A stretch of 64,000 nucleotides of DNA. Source: Isoetes taiwanensis (Eukaryota; Streptophyta; Lycopodiopsida; Isoetales; Isoetaceae). The notes under the pieces are model-generated. The model did no database searches. It was given only the letters and a program-made list of their open reading frames with translations, and was not told the origin of the DNA. The stretch covers positions 248,001 through 312,000 of the forward strand of contig JAJEKV010000270.1 in the NCBI GenBank assembly GCA_021234155.1, in the 5' to 3' direction. Position numbers and translations under genes: made by a program. Positions 11,552 to 22,514 of this stretch are shown here, in pieces; within the stretch, counting starts at the first letter, position 1, and each line of letters begins with the position of its first letter.

Positions 11552-12800
11552 TTACGTGTGATGAAATGCTTTGAGGCGAAAACCATTAACTAATGTAGGT
11601 AATGGAGTGCCATCTAATTCAGCGAGTTGGAAAACACTTGGTCTAACCACTTGAACAATTTGATAAGGGCCAAGCCAGCGAAACTTGAGTTTACGGGAAA
11701 ATTTTTGTACCGGAATCATAAAGAAGAACCAAATCTCCTTGTTTGAATGTTTTGTCTTCAAACGTTTGTCATGTAAAGATTTTTGCAACTGTTGTCCATG
11801 AAGAACACGAATATAAGCATCCTTGAAGTTCATCCAACTGTTCTAATTGATAGACCCGTTCTTTGAGAGCGTTTTGGTGGATTATGAGCGATAGCTGGTT
11901 GAAAAGCGAGTGTTGGAAGGATGATGTATTCAAAGGGCATGAGAGCTTCTCGACCATAAACCAATTTAAAAGGAGTGTGACGTAGCAATCTTGAAACAAG
12001 TATTGTAGGCCCAAAGAAAAGATGGGAAGTTTTGTCACGCCAATCACAATGCGGGAAGCGTCACAAATTTTCTTGAGAATGGTGACCGGAGTTTTGTTGG
12101 TGCTGCCAACCCATTGCCTTGAGGATAGTAAAGGTGTGCTCTTGTGATGATGTATCAAGAGATAATCCGTCGGCTCTTTGATAGTATGATTGATGAAATG
12201 AACACCACGGTCAGCGACCAGCTCCATTGGCGGGGGTAGCTAATCAGCGTGATAATTTGTTGATAGAGGACTCGAAATGCTTTGCAGCGGTGTTATCGGA
12301 AGTGCACAAGCTTCCGCCCATTTGGTGGCGTGGTCGATTGAGAACCGGAATGTATCCGGAACGCGAGTGTGCAGCGAGGAGGATCTATAGGTCCCACAAA
12401 GTCCATTCCCCATTCTTTGAAGGGAAGTGGCGTGGCGGCGGCCAAGGGAAGAGCGTCCACGGGCGTGGGGCGCCCCCCCTGGCAGCGTCACACGTCGTCT
12501 TGGCGTGGGCGTGAGCATCTCTAAAAGCGTGGGCCAATAATACCCGGCAAGAAGAAGGATTTTTTGCGTGCGTGGTGTCACCATGAAAATGACCACCCGC
12601 AGCAGCCCTTGATGAGCTTCTCGAACAATGTGCGGAACTTCATGAGGTAGAACACGTCGAAGGATGGTGTCCTTACCCTTTTGTAGAGATGTCAGGCAAC
12701 CATGGTGTAGTCCGCGGACCTCGAGGAGAAATTGATGGCGGACGATTAACGCTAGCGGTGAGAGGCGCCTCATCTTCGGTGGAAGAGCACCGGTGAGGAG
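11552..12800 (-). pseudogene. Integrase of the Ty3/gypsy element
   Basis: Integrase inserts the cDNA into chromosomes. Reading down the minus strand, an HHCC zinc-binding region is seen near 12640-12490 (LLLAGYYWPTLFRD-type sequence, then a C-x2-C pair). Next comes the catalytic core: ATKWAEA near 12300, ELVADRGVHFINHTIKE from 12224, and a STNKT segment near 12120, giving the three acidic catalytic positions. The C-terminal domain is at 11640-11552 and ends PLPTLVNGFRLKAFHHT before a stop. No chromodomain follows. At least three frameshifts separate these pieces. Confidence 0.85.
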
Positions 12801-14330
12801 AGGTGCTGGCTGAAAATCATGAAACCAATGTGGTGTTGCCGTGACTAAAAAGAGTTGAGCATCGGGGAAAGGCGTCGAGACCCTGTTGCGGGATCATCCG
12901 TGTGGATGCGTGAAAGATAATCGAGGAACAACATGAGATTTACCACCTTATGAGCGATTTCAAAAGGAGCAAATTCTTGGAGAAGAAAGGACCAACGAGC
13001 AATGCGCCCGTGGAGGCGTGGATTTGTTGATCAAATAGAGAAGTGCTTGGTGGTCCACAAAGAACTTGATTTGACTCGCCCAAAAGGTAATGACGGAAGC
13101 GTTGGACCGCGAAAAATGAGACCCAAAGCTTCACGCAGGTGCGGCGAATAGTTGCTTCAATGAGAATTGAGTTTTCGGCCGGGCGAGCGATTTGGTTTAT
13201 CGATATAGCATCATATTCTTGAGAAAGAACGGCTCAATACGCCGGCGACATCGACATGAGCGTGAAAGGGCTTGTCCCATTGAGGAGGAACAAGAACCGG
13301 TGCACGAGTAAGCAAAAGCGGTTTGGAGGCGACTTCGCTGGGAATTCCAAGCCCGGTGGATTCGATCACCGATGAGTTTATGAATGGGATGCGCAATGGC
13401 TGCCATCCCGTGTATGAAGGTGGAGTAATAATTGACCTTTCGGGAAAGAGCGTGTCTCTTTTGATATTGGTTGGTGCTTGAGCTTTGAGCACACAACCGA
13501 TTTTGGCAGATCGGTGGTGATTCCCTTTTTCGACAACATGGCCCCTAACAGAACACCGTGGACGCAAAAGGTGCATTTCTCGAGATTGAGACTAATCTGG
13601 GACTCATCACATTTCTGGAAGACGAGTTCCAATTTATCAAATGGTCACCATGGAATCAGAGGCGAGAGAAGTCATCTTGAAAAATTTGCAAGAAGGATTT
13701 TCCTTCATGAAATCATGAAAAAGCGAGAGCATGATTCGTTTGAAATGTTGAAGGAGAGTTGGATAATCCAAAGGAACCACCTTGTAGGCAAAAGTGCCTT
13801 TACGGGGTGGTGAAAGTGGTCTTGAGTTGATCGGATTCTTTGATGGAGATCTGATTGTAACCAGAAAAACCATCCATAAAGAGTACATCTCATGTCCGGC
13901 CACTTCTTCGGGCAGTGCGTGAAGGGAAGTGGAAAATGATCACGCTCCGTGGCGATTGAGTTTTTCGATAGTCTACACTGCACGCGGATCTTACCATTGT
14001 GCTTAAGGGCAATGACGATAGGGCTCACCCATTGAGAATGTTTGACCTCATAGATCAAACTGCGGCAAGGAGTTTGTCAATTTCTTGACGCCGATCCGCG
14101 GTAATTAGGGTTGAGCTCGCATTTGTCGTTGCTACAGCGGTCGTGCATCGATTTGGTAGGAATGGTGAGTTCCCCAAGCTTTTGTTGATTCCCAAGATCT
14201 TTGTAACTCGGGCGAAAATGTGTTTGAATTTTTTGAGCGGCGTGGCGGCCCCGATACGATAAGGAGCCGGAAGGTTTGCGGCAATGCGGACGGGTTGATT
14301 GTTGCCAACATCCACACCACCCGACTTGAG
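12800..14330 (-). pseudogene. Reverse transcriptase/RNase H of the Ty3/gypsy element
   Basis: RT copies the element RNA. On the minus strand the start of the RT domain is visible near 14110-13985 (IYEVKHSQWVSPIVIALKHN). The palm follows near 13900-13700 (GHEMYSLWM then GTFAYKVVPLDYP and FHDFM), with a QDDF segment at the expected place of the catalytic Y/F-x-DD box. The thumb/connection follows at 13630-13380 (LNLEKCTFCVHG, then KVNYYSTFIHGM). The start of RNase H is at 13310-13230 (PPQWDKPFHAHVD). Frameshifts break the reading frame in several places. Confidence 0.85.
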
Positions 14331-14773
14331 TCCGAATATGGGTATGACTTGATATCATCCCGGACAATGTGTGCAGGAGGTTGGAGCATAACCGGATCGT
14401 GGCACTTTGCGTGGTGAAAAAGAGAGGTTGCTCGGTGTCATTCCAGCGATGGTTGCTTCATGGCGGCATGTACATCAACGGGAGTTGCGGGAGTGTTAGC
14501 ATCCGAAAAGTGATCAACGCGTTGGATTCGATTGCAAGGAGCCGGTGAGGGTCAAGCAAGGCAGCCACGTACCGGGTCACGATCAAGAGTCATTTCTCCC
14601 CAGGATCAGCATATTCGGGTAGGATAGAGGGCGAAAGCGGGGGGAGAACTGAACTTGATAAATATTAAAGCGTCTTGAGTCGATTATGCGAGAGAGAGGG
14701 TTCCGCATTGTCAACGAAATGATCCTGCTGTTTTGCAAGTCCATGGTGGCATTGAGATGACCATCGGTGATGA

Positions 14774-15424
14774 CTAACTGGTCCGTGGCCCAGAATGGAT
14801 ACTCTTTGCCTGGCGGAGAAAGGGTCTGCCTACCAGCATTTCATAGTCACCTGGATCTTCGCCAGCTTTCCACACTCCAAATTCCATGGGAAAGCGGAGA
14901 TCACCGATGTTGATGTGAAGAATAGGTGTGATGCCTTGAGGTCTCGTGATATGGCCATTAGCCAATTTGATGTCATATGGGGCACGAAAGAGTTGTGTGA
15001 TGCCCATTTGTTTGCGGAGTTTATCCGTGATGAGATTGACTGCACTACCTCCATCGATTTGAACATGGTTGACTTGCTGATTTCCCACCGTGGCATGGAC
15101 CGTGGGTGTAGAGGTAGCCACAGCCCCAACTAAAACAGTTGGGAGTGGTAACTGGTCCTTGAGAGCAGGACAGAGTTTTAAAATGGTTGCCAAGCTTAAA
15201 GGAATTTTGATCTTGGCAAGCTCCTCTTGGAGTTCGAGAGGTACATGAGAAAAAGGATCTGCTGGTTCCACTGGTGCGGGAGTGCGTGGCAGGGAAGCAG
15301 CAACTTCTTTGAGTAAGTCAACCTCGGCTGCAATATTGGGATATGTCTGAGAGCGTGGAGGTTGAGATGTTGAAGGGGTATCTTGTCTTTGTTGAGCTCT
15401 AGTGGTGGCATGAACATTGGCCAA
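14774..15424 (-). CDS. Aspartic protease region of the Ty3/gypsy element
   Basis: An open minus-strand frame of 216 codons holds a retropepsin-like domain. VNHVQIDGGSAVNLITDKL carries the catalytic D-x-G-type site in the D-G-G-S form common in Tat/Athila elements. It is followed by KLANGHITRPQGITPILHI and YEMLVGRPFL, matching the flap and the conserved 'ILGRPFL' end of plant Ty3 proteases. The enzyme would cut the Gag-Pol polyprotein. The upstream part (LPLPTVLVGAVATSTPTVHA) is linker. The true protein is part of a longer polyprotein, so the ends given are just those of the open frame. Confidence 0.8.
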   Translation of the reverse strand: MANVHATTRAQQRQDTPSTSQPPRSQTYPNIAAEVDLLKEVAASLPRTPAPVEPADPFSHVPLELQEELAKIKIPLSLATILKLCPALKDQLPLPTVLVGAVATSTPTVHATVGNQQVNHVQIDGGSAVNLITDKLRKQMGITQLFRAPYDIKLANGHITRPQGITPILHINIGDLRFPMEFGVWKAGEDPGDYEMLVGRPFLRQAKSIHSGPRTS

Positions 15425-15655
15425 TGTGCGGCCTTCGCCTTACTTGCATGAGATTCAAAATGCTTTGGCTTAACTTTGGGCATGACATTTGGCATGAGCT
15501 TTTCCAAGTCGTGCAAAGTGAACCTTTTTTCGCCCTCATGAGGAATGGTGTCAACCGCAAAGGCAGGTTGCGTGTCCTTTGAATAATAGTCAAGGGACGT
15601 GATGCCTTAGTCCGGCGCGGAAACTAGACCAACCCAATTTGACTACTGCGGAGGA

Positions 15656-17404
15656 TTAAGTGCCCGAAAAATTTCCTCTTGGGCTTGTTGATCCAAACCG
15701 AGGTTGATTTGTCGAGCTGGTTGATAGCGTGATTGCTGAGGCTCTTGGGGGCTTCTTAAGAACTGGTCGCGGGCCTTGTTTGCCATTTAGCAAGCCGTGA
15801 GTTGGTAAGCCGCGAGGCGGACCGATGTGGTCTCGATTTGTGCGTGAAGTCGGACTCGAACTTTGGGAAGTTGAGGACACGCCGTGGTGGTATGACCCCA
15901 TTCTTGGCGGTGATAACACCGAGCTTTTAGAAGGATCAAAAGGAGGACGTTGGTTGGATCCCCTTGGTTGGTCCTGATTGCTGATAGAGTTGCGCGGGCT
16001 GCACGGAAAGAGGTGGCAGCCGATAGTGCGATTGTGGTGAGGTGTGGTTTGCACTTGATAAACCATTTTGTTCTTGAACGTGTGGGATGAGTGCGAAAGT
16101 GCACTCTTCCGCGGCATGATTGCACATGTTGCATCGCTTGCAATGAGGCGAGCCATTGGTGGAGTTGCACTCATTGGCCAAATGGCCTTGATATTTGCAA
16201 AATATGGCACCAGATTTGATCAAGCTACCGTGGATTAGCGTGTTGAGGCTGAATGTACCGTTTGTGGAACCATGACGGTGGGAATGAGCGGGAGCTCTTG
16301 AAGAGCCACCGGGGAGGAAACATTGGCGGAGTGATTGACAAGGTCGATAGCCTGCTCCAAAGTTTTTGGACGCAGTATTCACCATGAGTCGAATAGCGAG
16401 GAGGAAGTCCTTGGAGAAACCGGACCAAAATCTGGCTCGTGTAGGGTACTCCTTGAGCTTTATCGGGCGAATGTGGAGTCGATCCGCGAAAATCCGAGGG
16501 CGCACTGTGGGCTCTTGTTGAAGTTCATTGAGTTGCTTGAGATGAAGTTGATCATCATCCGTGGTCCCGTGAATGAGACGTAAAAGCAAAGGCGCATTCC
16601 GGACGATCTTGTTTCCAATGGCTTTGTTGGACATGAGCCATTGATGAGGAGAGCCACGCAAAGGTGGTGGAAAAAGATGTGGAATTTCGGTTGAGGTTGC
16701 GCGTGACCATTTAGGACAGCTAGAGCCCTCAAATTCTTCCATGTGGGCCCGAGCACTTTGGTCTAACGGTTTGCCTTCGTGGTTGCCAAAGGTGGGATAA
16801 GTCAGCCAGTCCGGAAAGGTAGATGTGAAAGTGCCGGGGGGGGACGTAAACAAAGCAGTGAGGATATTGAGGTTGAGGTGGATGTGGCATTGTGCCCGAC
16901 GGACCTGGATGAAGGGGTGACCGCGGGGTTGAGAAACCGGGCAGTCGAGCATTGGTTTGAGATCCCGTAAGGTTGTAAACGTGAAGAAAGGGGAAACGTG
17001 GGAAAAGGATATTCTGGGTAGGCAAAGGAGACATGTGGATAGCCGTACCCACCCGGGAGATGATGGTTGGCGGTGAAGAGGCGTATGGCCTGAAGAATGA
17101 TGGATGTAGGCATGTTCGTGGGTGTGAAAGTACGGTTGAGAAGGTTGAGCGGATAAGGCTCGATAGTGATGAGGGGACTGAGGTTGTGAGCAATGTTTGC
17201 ACGCTTGGGGCGGGAACCGGGGCGAGACCGACACCTAGGGGTGGGTGGGCGGACTGAGCCCCTAGACCGAAGATGGCCTCCCTCTATGTCATAAGCAGAT
17301 CCATACATGTCCTTGAAACGGTTTCGACCGATGGCGCTTCCAAGCGAGATGCCGCCTCGAGAAAGGAGTTCTTCTTCGGGGCGTGAAATTACGGACCGGA
17401 ACAT
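15656..17404 (-). pseudogene. Gag of the Ty3/gypsy element
   Basis: Gag forms the virus-like particle and binds element RNA. A likely start is the Met at 17404 (MFRSVISRPEEELLSRGGIS). After a frame change near 17230 a Pro-rich segment follows, then the capsid-like part (PHLFPPPLRGSPHQW, then NELQQEPTVRPRIFADRLHI near 16500). Near 16210-16090 there are Cys/His knuckle-like motifs (CKYQGHLANEC and CKRCNMCNHAAEEC), typical of the RNA-binding nucleocapsid. A Ser/Pro-rich tail continues to about 15656. The frame is interrupted at least twice. Confidence 0.75.
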
Positions 17405-17431
17405 GGCGGCATGTAAGAAGGGAGAAAATCG

Positions 17432-17449
17432 ACCCCAGCGGGCGCATGG
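17432..17449 (-). other. Possible primer-binding site of the Ty3/gypsy element
   Basis: Directly inside the 5' LTR the minus strand reads CCATGCGCCCGCTGGGGTC. This resembles the TGGCGCC... primer-binding sites of Tat/Athila elements (complementary to a tRNA 3' end) if one G has been lost. The tRNA cannot be named from the sequence. Confidence 0.35.
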
Positions 17450-18037
17450 TGTTTGGGGTGCGGGTTGGGAACTCCCGGAAGACACCCTCTGTGAGGACCC
17501 GTGGATCTAACAGAGAGTCCTGAGGGACTATGTCACGCTGGGATTTCTTTGAAAGAGAAAAAAAAGAAGAGAACGAACAATTGAGAGAAAGATGATAAGC
17601 TTCCTTGATATCAATGATGAAAATACATGAGCTCGAATAGAGAGAAAAACCGAAAGGAGACAAGACTCAAAACTCATCTAAAAAACTTATGAGCTAACTC
17701 TACTCATATATATAGTACAATGGCCTTTGGGGCCCAATATAGACACTCGACCGTGATCTGGTGCCGACTCACGAAAGGAGGCGATTCATTTGAGGAATAT
17801 TACAGGCGGCCTCTTGAAGTGCCTAGAATCACGCTGACGCCGACGCTGGCGGCGGACGGGTCACTTGTCCGGAGGGGCGCCTCTTGTTTGACAGCCAAAG
17901 GCTTTGGCTGCGTGGCTGGCCTGCTTAATCTTCTCATGAGGCTTGGATGTCCAACGTGGTTGACCGGAGGATCTTTGAGCTTGACTCGGTTCCGACGTAT
18001 GCATGAATAGTCCGCACGGGGAGGCACGGGACTAACA
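17450..18037 (-). repeat. 5' LTR of the Ty3/gypsy element
   Basis: This is the direct repeat of 7034-7613. On the minus strand it starts TGTTAGTCCCGTGCC and ends near CCCCAAACA. A TATATATA block near 17706-17713 could hold the promoter. Gag begins just inside it on the minus strand. Confidence 0.9.
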
Positions 18038-18650
18038 AAGAACCTCCCTTAGAGCAAAAAACATAAAGGTCTCGTTTACGGACATTCTCACAAAAATTGC
18101 TAGTCGCTTCATTTCAGGTTTTTAAGCTGACTTTTTGACGAACTGCTCCAAATCACCTCACAAAATGCCATAAATTGCTTGTTGGTATTCTAAATCGCTC
18201 TGTTCACCTAGAATCATCTTAAATTTGACGAAAACTCAAAATTGCTCATAAAAAATCACATTTTGACTAGAACCCTAATCACATATCTGAGCAAAGATCG
18301 AGTTGAGTTGAGGGGCGGCCAGGATCTTGGTCAGGGGCAGCCCCTAACTAGGAATTCTGGTCGTGCCCAAGAAATAACAGGTTTTGGGCATCCCGGACCC
18401 CGGTGTGATAGGCGGCTGCACAGGAATTTAAAATTCTAAAAGAATAAGAATAAGAATAGTTTTTTTATCGTCCACTGAGACCAATCGGCCTATGGGACCC
18501 AGAAGGAGCGCAGCAAACTTATTACTGTCCGGGTTAAAAAACCCCCGCCCCAAAGGGTTTTCGAGGGAAAAACCGTGGCAATTGGTTGATGCAATTTTTT
18601 ATTTTTAGGCGGCAAAAACAAAAGAAAGGGGGAATTTTAAATCCTGTAAT
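18038..18650. other. Non-coding flank of the Ty3/gypsy element
   Basis: No gene is visible. 18060-18290 is AT-rich; 18300-18440 is richer in GC and includes GGCAGCCCCTAAC. The 5 bp after the LTR (AAGAA) do not match the other flank. Confidence 0.4.
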
Positions 18651-18708
18651 CTACCACCGCTCCATTTGGAGCTTATCCGCATACGGGCCTTCCTTCTCTT
18701 CTAACAAG

Positions 18709-18784
18709 CGGCCTCCCTTCTCTCCTCTGTCGCCATAGCCAAAGCTGTCGGCCTCCCTTCTCTTCTCTGTTGCCATAGCCAAAG
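18709..18784. repeat. 40-bp tandem duplication
   Basis: Two near-identical units starting CGGCCTCCCTTCTC and ending GCCATAGCCAAAG lie at 18709-18744 and 18749-18784, separated by CTGT. It is C/T-rich on the plus strand. No gene is assigned here or in the flanking sequence up to 19600. Confidence 0.85.
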
Positions 18785-18851
18785 GGGTCGGAGCTGAACA
18801 TGCTAGAGGTGGCTGGAGATGCCCAAACATGCCGGAATGGAGTTCTTGCAT

Positions 18852-19617
18852 GCCATTCGCGCCTTACATTTGCTGATCAACACTGCCCTTTGTATTTTTT
18901 TGCCCCAATCGATCTATGCAGCGATGGGATCATCTACAAATCTTTCCGAAAAGGTTAAGGCTCTTTATAGAATGTAAATACTAAGCTTCTAGCCCCTCTG
19001 TTTTTATCGTTTCTGAGCTGTCGGTACATGCAGGGTACACCAAATGGAGCTTGAATATTTAGTGATCAATGATGAAGAAAGGTAATGGAAGTAAGCTCGC
19101 ATATACGATTACTTGGCCCATGATGTATCTTACATTTATTCTTTTGTCTTGTTTCTAGGTACATGCATTTACAGTTCCAGAGCACATATACCTCTGCCCT
19201 CTTGGTATTTTTTGAGCCCTAAATAGCGACAATCATCCACAAATCTCAGCAAAATGTTTTCTTACAGTTTGTTCTTGACATTTTTCATCAATCTTCGCTA
19301 ATCATTTACTTGCAGAGATCATTGAATGCCATCTGTATTGAGGCTTACAGATAAACCTTTTGGCGATGGAAATGGATAAATATCACTATCTGCTGGTAAA
19401 GATACAATAAACTAACTGCCATTGATCTTTAGCAAGGTAGTATATATTTAGATCTGCTTCTAATGCAACCATAATAGGCTGATCTATTTGGTTCAGACTG
19501 TTTGGTAGAGGTAATAATGTTAGCCCCCACGTAAGGACTGGGCGTGGGGAGGAGGACGGTGAGCCCGGGTGAGCACAGTCCCTTTACCGCTGCAGGCTTA
19601 GCTTAACATTTCCTCAT
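18852..19617. other. Non-coding stretch
   Basis: No coding frame of note. A 93-bp block at 19517-19609 begins TGTTAGCC and ends TTAACA and is GC-rich in its middle; it is too short to call an LTR. Confidence 0.35.
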
Positions 19618-19795
19618 GTAAAGTTCGGGGGGAGGATATTTCTTGCCACGTGGCGCCATCGTAGCCACAAAAGTTTGATTACTCCGTTATCAGCCAGCAT
19701 CGGAGGAGATGAAGCCAACATCGGAGGAGAGGAAGCTATTATCTGTTTTAATCTAGGCCTGAAATATGGAGAAATATCCTCCTCCCGAACTTTAC
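19618..19795. mobile_element. Foldback MITE, 178 bp
   Basis: The two ends are inverted copies: GTAAAGTTCGGGGGGAGGAT at 19618 and the reverse complement (ATCCTCCTCCCGAACTTTAC) ending at 19795. The imperfect terminal inverted repeat extends about 25 bp on each side (to GAGAAATAT). The interior holds two copies of a CATCGGAGGAGA motif. It has no coding capacity, as expected of a miniature inverted-repeat element. I could not define the target duplication, so the superfamily is open. Confidence 0.75.
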
Positions 19796-20250
19796 GTTTT
19801 GTTTATGATGATTTTGAATTTTTTTAATGTTGTCTTTGTTTATGATGATTTTTTTCATTTTGTTGTAGTAGGCAGTTTGCTTCCACAGAGATGCTGGTTT
19901 AGTTGCTTTGGCCCACAACTACATGATTCAGCCTATTGTCTTATCTTGTTGATACATTATTTGAGGTAAAAGATGCAAGTCCTTTACTATGTTGACAGTC
20001 CTTACTTTTTTCTCAAACATTTTATCCATTTGCTTTATAACTATAGGGATCTGGTTTGTGTATAGAAGATACAAAGAACAAGAACAGATATCGGAGTTTG
20101 TTTTCTCAAGTTTTAGTAGGTACTCTATTTTTTTTGCTTTGATTTTTGACCTGAATCTGCCTATAAAAGCTTATCAGAGCTTACCTCTTACAATGGCTTT
20201 AAATAGGAGTAATTACCATTTCTAATCCGAATGTAGAAAACTATAAATAA
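19796..20250. other. Non-coding AT-rich stretch
   Basis: Short hydrophobic frames at 19766-19969 and 19989-20225 are low-complexity and have no recognisable domain. Nothing else is seen. Confidence 0.35.
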
Positions 20251-20279
20251 CTAGTTACGGTGCCCAGCGTTGCTGGGCA
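20251..20279 (-). mobile_element. Helitron-type 3' terminus
   Basis: On the minus strand the sequence reads hairpin TGCCCAGCAACGCTGGGCA (8-bp perfect stem, 3-base loop), then CCGTAA, then CTAG, followed by a host T. A GC-rich hairpin 5-12 bp before a terminal CTAG that abuts T is the defining 3' end of plant Helitrons (rolling-circle elements). The element body would extend rightward from here (its 5' TC end lies at a higher coordinate), towards the kinesin exons at 22026-22514, which share this orientation. I did not find a convincing 5' end. Confidence 0.6.
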
Positions 20280-21334
20280 TAATTTGGTAACTTGTAAATG
20301 TTGGGGAACTTGTACAATCTACCAGAACCTGTTGAGAGTATATTCTATGTCGTCTTCGCTTTTGTCCCAACTTAGCTTATTCAACAGATATTTTCAGCTG
20401 GCTATTTGCATGTCTTTTAATCTATCAGCAACACAAATATACTTATTAATCAACACTCCAAGTAATTGTATTCCTTGATTAAACATAATTATTAGTCACA
20501 ACACTTTAGGTAATTTCATTTCTCGATACAACTGAAGGGCTCTTTGGCCTTCTCCATGTTTATCATGTGCCATCATGATTGCAACCCCTAATGTATGTTC
20601 ACCGCTGAAAAGCTCGACTAACAGATGTTAATATATACTACCATACCTCGTGACTTTGTAGGCTTGTGGCAACAGATAGTTTGAAGGGGAGTTATTTTAT
20701 CAAGAAAGTTATATTTAAAAACTATAAAATGCAGGGAATGATGATGACGATGATCTAAAGTCGGCTGCCATGGAGATCTGATAACTCTGTTCATCGAATA
20801 GATAAAAGTTTAATAAAGTTCAAAAGAAGCTCAGGGCATGGTTTGTGATGTCATAGCTGTTAAAAAGATGATTTATTATTTTTGCTCATGCATGCCGAGA
20901 GTTTGCAGAATTAGACATAAATAATATTTCTACTTTTGGCCCATCTATTGTTGGAAAAACAAAAAACCACATAAAATTGTGTGCACAGATTGAGCCGACA
21001 ATTCGGACATGAATTCTTTGGACAAATTTATTAGGGGTCTCAGATCATTCATGCATCAAATATAATTATTATTTGTATTGTTCACCAGTCTGGGTCATAT
21101 TTGATCGCCTTGATGCAAAAGCTTTATGTGCCACATAACTATAAGGCATGTGAAGCAACATTATGGAAATTGCGATGCTATCCATTGAACGTTGGTAGCC
21201 AAAGGAGTACGACACATAATGACATTGCTAACACAGACGGCAACGGAAGGAGGCTTGCTGCTTCATAGTGCTGGAGATAGAGCTTGCATACCTACAAAAG
21301 CTAAACATTATAAAAGAAAAGCATATTGATCTTT
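20280..21334. other. Non-coding stretch
   Basis: AT-rich sequence with no convincing gene, repeat or RNA. If the Helitron call is right, this is part of its 3' body. Confidence 0.35.
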
Positions 21335-21527
21335 TAAAAATATATGGAGAAACTATTCATTTGCAACATACTTCTAGTGTAAAATATGTAACTACCTGGA
21401 GAAACTACTGGTTTGCAATACAATGCTTTTTACAAATATGTGGAAAAACTAATGATTTGCAACATAGTTCTAGTGTAAAATATGTAACTACCTGGAGAAA
21501 TTACTGGTTTGCAATATAATGCTTTTG
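21335..21527. repeat. 96-bp tandem duplication
   Basis: Two units with a period of 96 bp. Each contains TTCTAGTGTAAAATATGTAA and CTACCTGGAGAAAYTACTGG. They differ at a handful of sites. A third, poorer copy fragment follows (AAAAAACTACAAATTTGCAA near 21550). Confidence 0.85.
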
Positions 21528-22025
21528 CAATCATGTAACTCACTTGAAAAAACTACAAATTTGCAATTATAATTTCTAAAATGGAACATCAACACTGAAT
21601 CTGCCTTACTCCATGGGGTTAATTAGTAGCCAAAACACAGAAAAGAGCAAATCTGCGAGAAAAGAGACTGGGCTTGATGCTTGGAGTATATTTCCAGTCC
21701 AAGCCAACATGTTGTCATGCTCCAAAGCGCAGATCTGATTTGAAAAGCTTTTAAGCTGGTACTGACATTTGCAGCTCCAAATGGTATTGGTGAGGAGGCA
21801 AAGCGAGCCCTTGTTTGTCTTCTTGTAAAAATCAATCCTAGAGTAATAAAAGGGGCAGAGGTAAAAACTGGCAGGTTTCACATCATGGCAGGGCTACTGT
21901 GGTAGACAAATATGTTCCAGAGCTACCTCTAGATCAAGTAAACACGGGTTAGAATCCTCAACATTAATTTAAACAGCTGCGGGAGTTGCATGATTTTTTG
22001 CAAGATCAACAAATGAGTCCCTCAC

Positions 22026-22514
22026 CTCACGTAATGGATTGTCATTTGAAAATCTACCAAGAAGAGTTGCTACAGATGCATGCTCCAGATGGTTTGCATC
22101 CTTATTGGATGTCAATTTTGCCATATCTTGGTGACGCAGACTCTGTACTTCATCCTGCATTGACAGAAAGTAGAACATAAGCTACTAATTGTTGCAGCCT
22201 GCAGGAGAGAGAACACCTTTAACTGTTGTATTTGCTGGTGCAGAGTCACCACATCTATGAAGTTATCTTCGTTTATGGTAGCCTGCAAGTGATGATTGAG
22301 GGAAGAAATCAATAAAAAAAGTTCGCACGCTGAGCAAACTTTAGGGTGCTCAATGTCTACCAGCCATAAAGTCACTTTTCGGATGAATAAGCAGATAAAC
22401 TGAATTAACTCAACTTCTTACATTACCTGCAGAAGAAATGTAAGTTTGGAAACACGGTATGGAACATGTCTCTGCTTTCCATTTGCAATATCCACTAATG
22501 CCATGATAACTTGC
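22026..22514 (-). pseudogene. Kinesin-12-like motor exons (partial, copy A)
   Basis: Exons on the minus strand match the end of a kinesin motor domain and its neck. Exon 22514-22427 (88 bp, flanked by AG and GT) encodes VIMALVDIANGKQRHVPYRV, then SKLTFLLQ, the conserved switch-II helix region; the usual D of 'YRDSKLT' is V here. A piece at 22357-22322 encodes TLSTLKFAQRA. Exon 22282-22217 (66 bp, AG/GT) encodes ATINEDNFIDVVTLHQQIQQ, then LK, as in plant phragmoplast kinesins of class 12. Exon 22154-22026 (129 bp, AG/GT) encodes DEVQSLRHQDMAKLTSNKD and more. The expected exon carrying DSLGGNSKT is missing, and the TLSTLKFAQRA piece lacks a donor, so this is a gene fragment. Capture by a Helitron is possible. 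Confidence 0.85.

Larger units (their letters stand above)
7034..18037 (-). mobile_element. Ty3/gypsy LTR retrotransposon (Tat/Athila-like), 11 kb
   Basis: A complete but mutated LTR retrotransposon reads on the minus strand. It has two direct repeats of about 580-588 bp (7034-7613 and 17450-18037) with TG...CA-type ends (minus strand TGTTA...AACA). The internal order is gag, protease, RT/RNase H, integrase, and this order (RT before integrase) makes it Ty3/gypsy. The integrase C-terminus ends with the form VNGFRLK rather than a chromodomain, as in the non-chromovirus Tat/Athila group. A 3.9-kb region lies between integrase and the 3' LTR, also usual for that group. No matching target-site duplication is visible (GCAAC left, AAGAA right). 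Internal frames are broken many times, partly at CAG/CTG sites. Confidence 0.9.

Noticed and set aside
7029-18042. Target-site duplication of the Ty3 element
   Set aside because: GCAAC (left) and AAGAA (right) do not match, so none is claimed.
19517-19609. TGTTAGCC...TTAACA as a solo LTR
   Set aside because: Only 93 bp, no target duplication and no second copy in the window.
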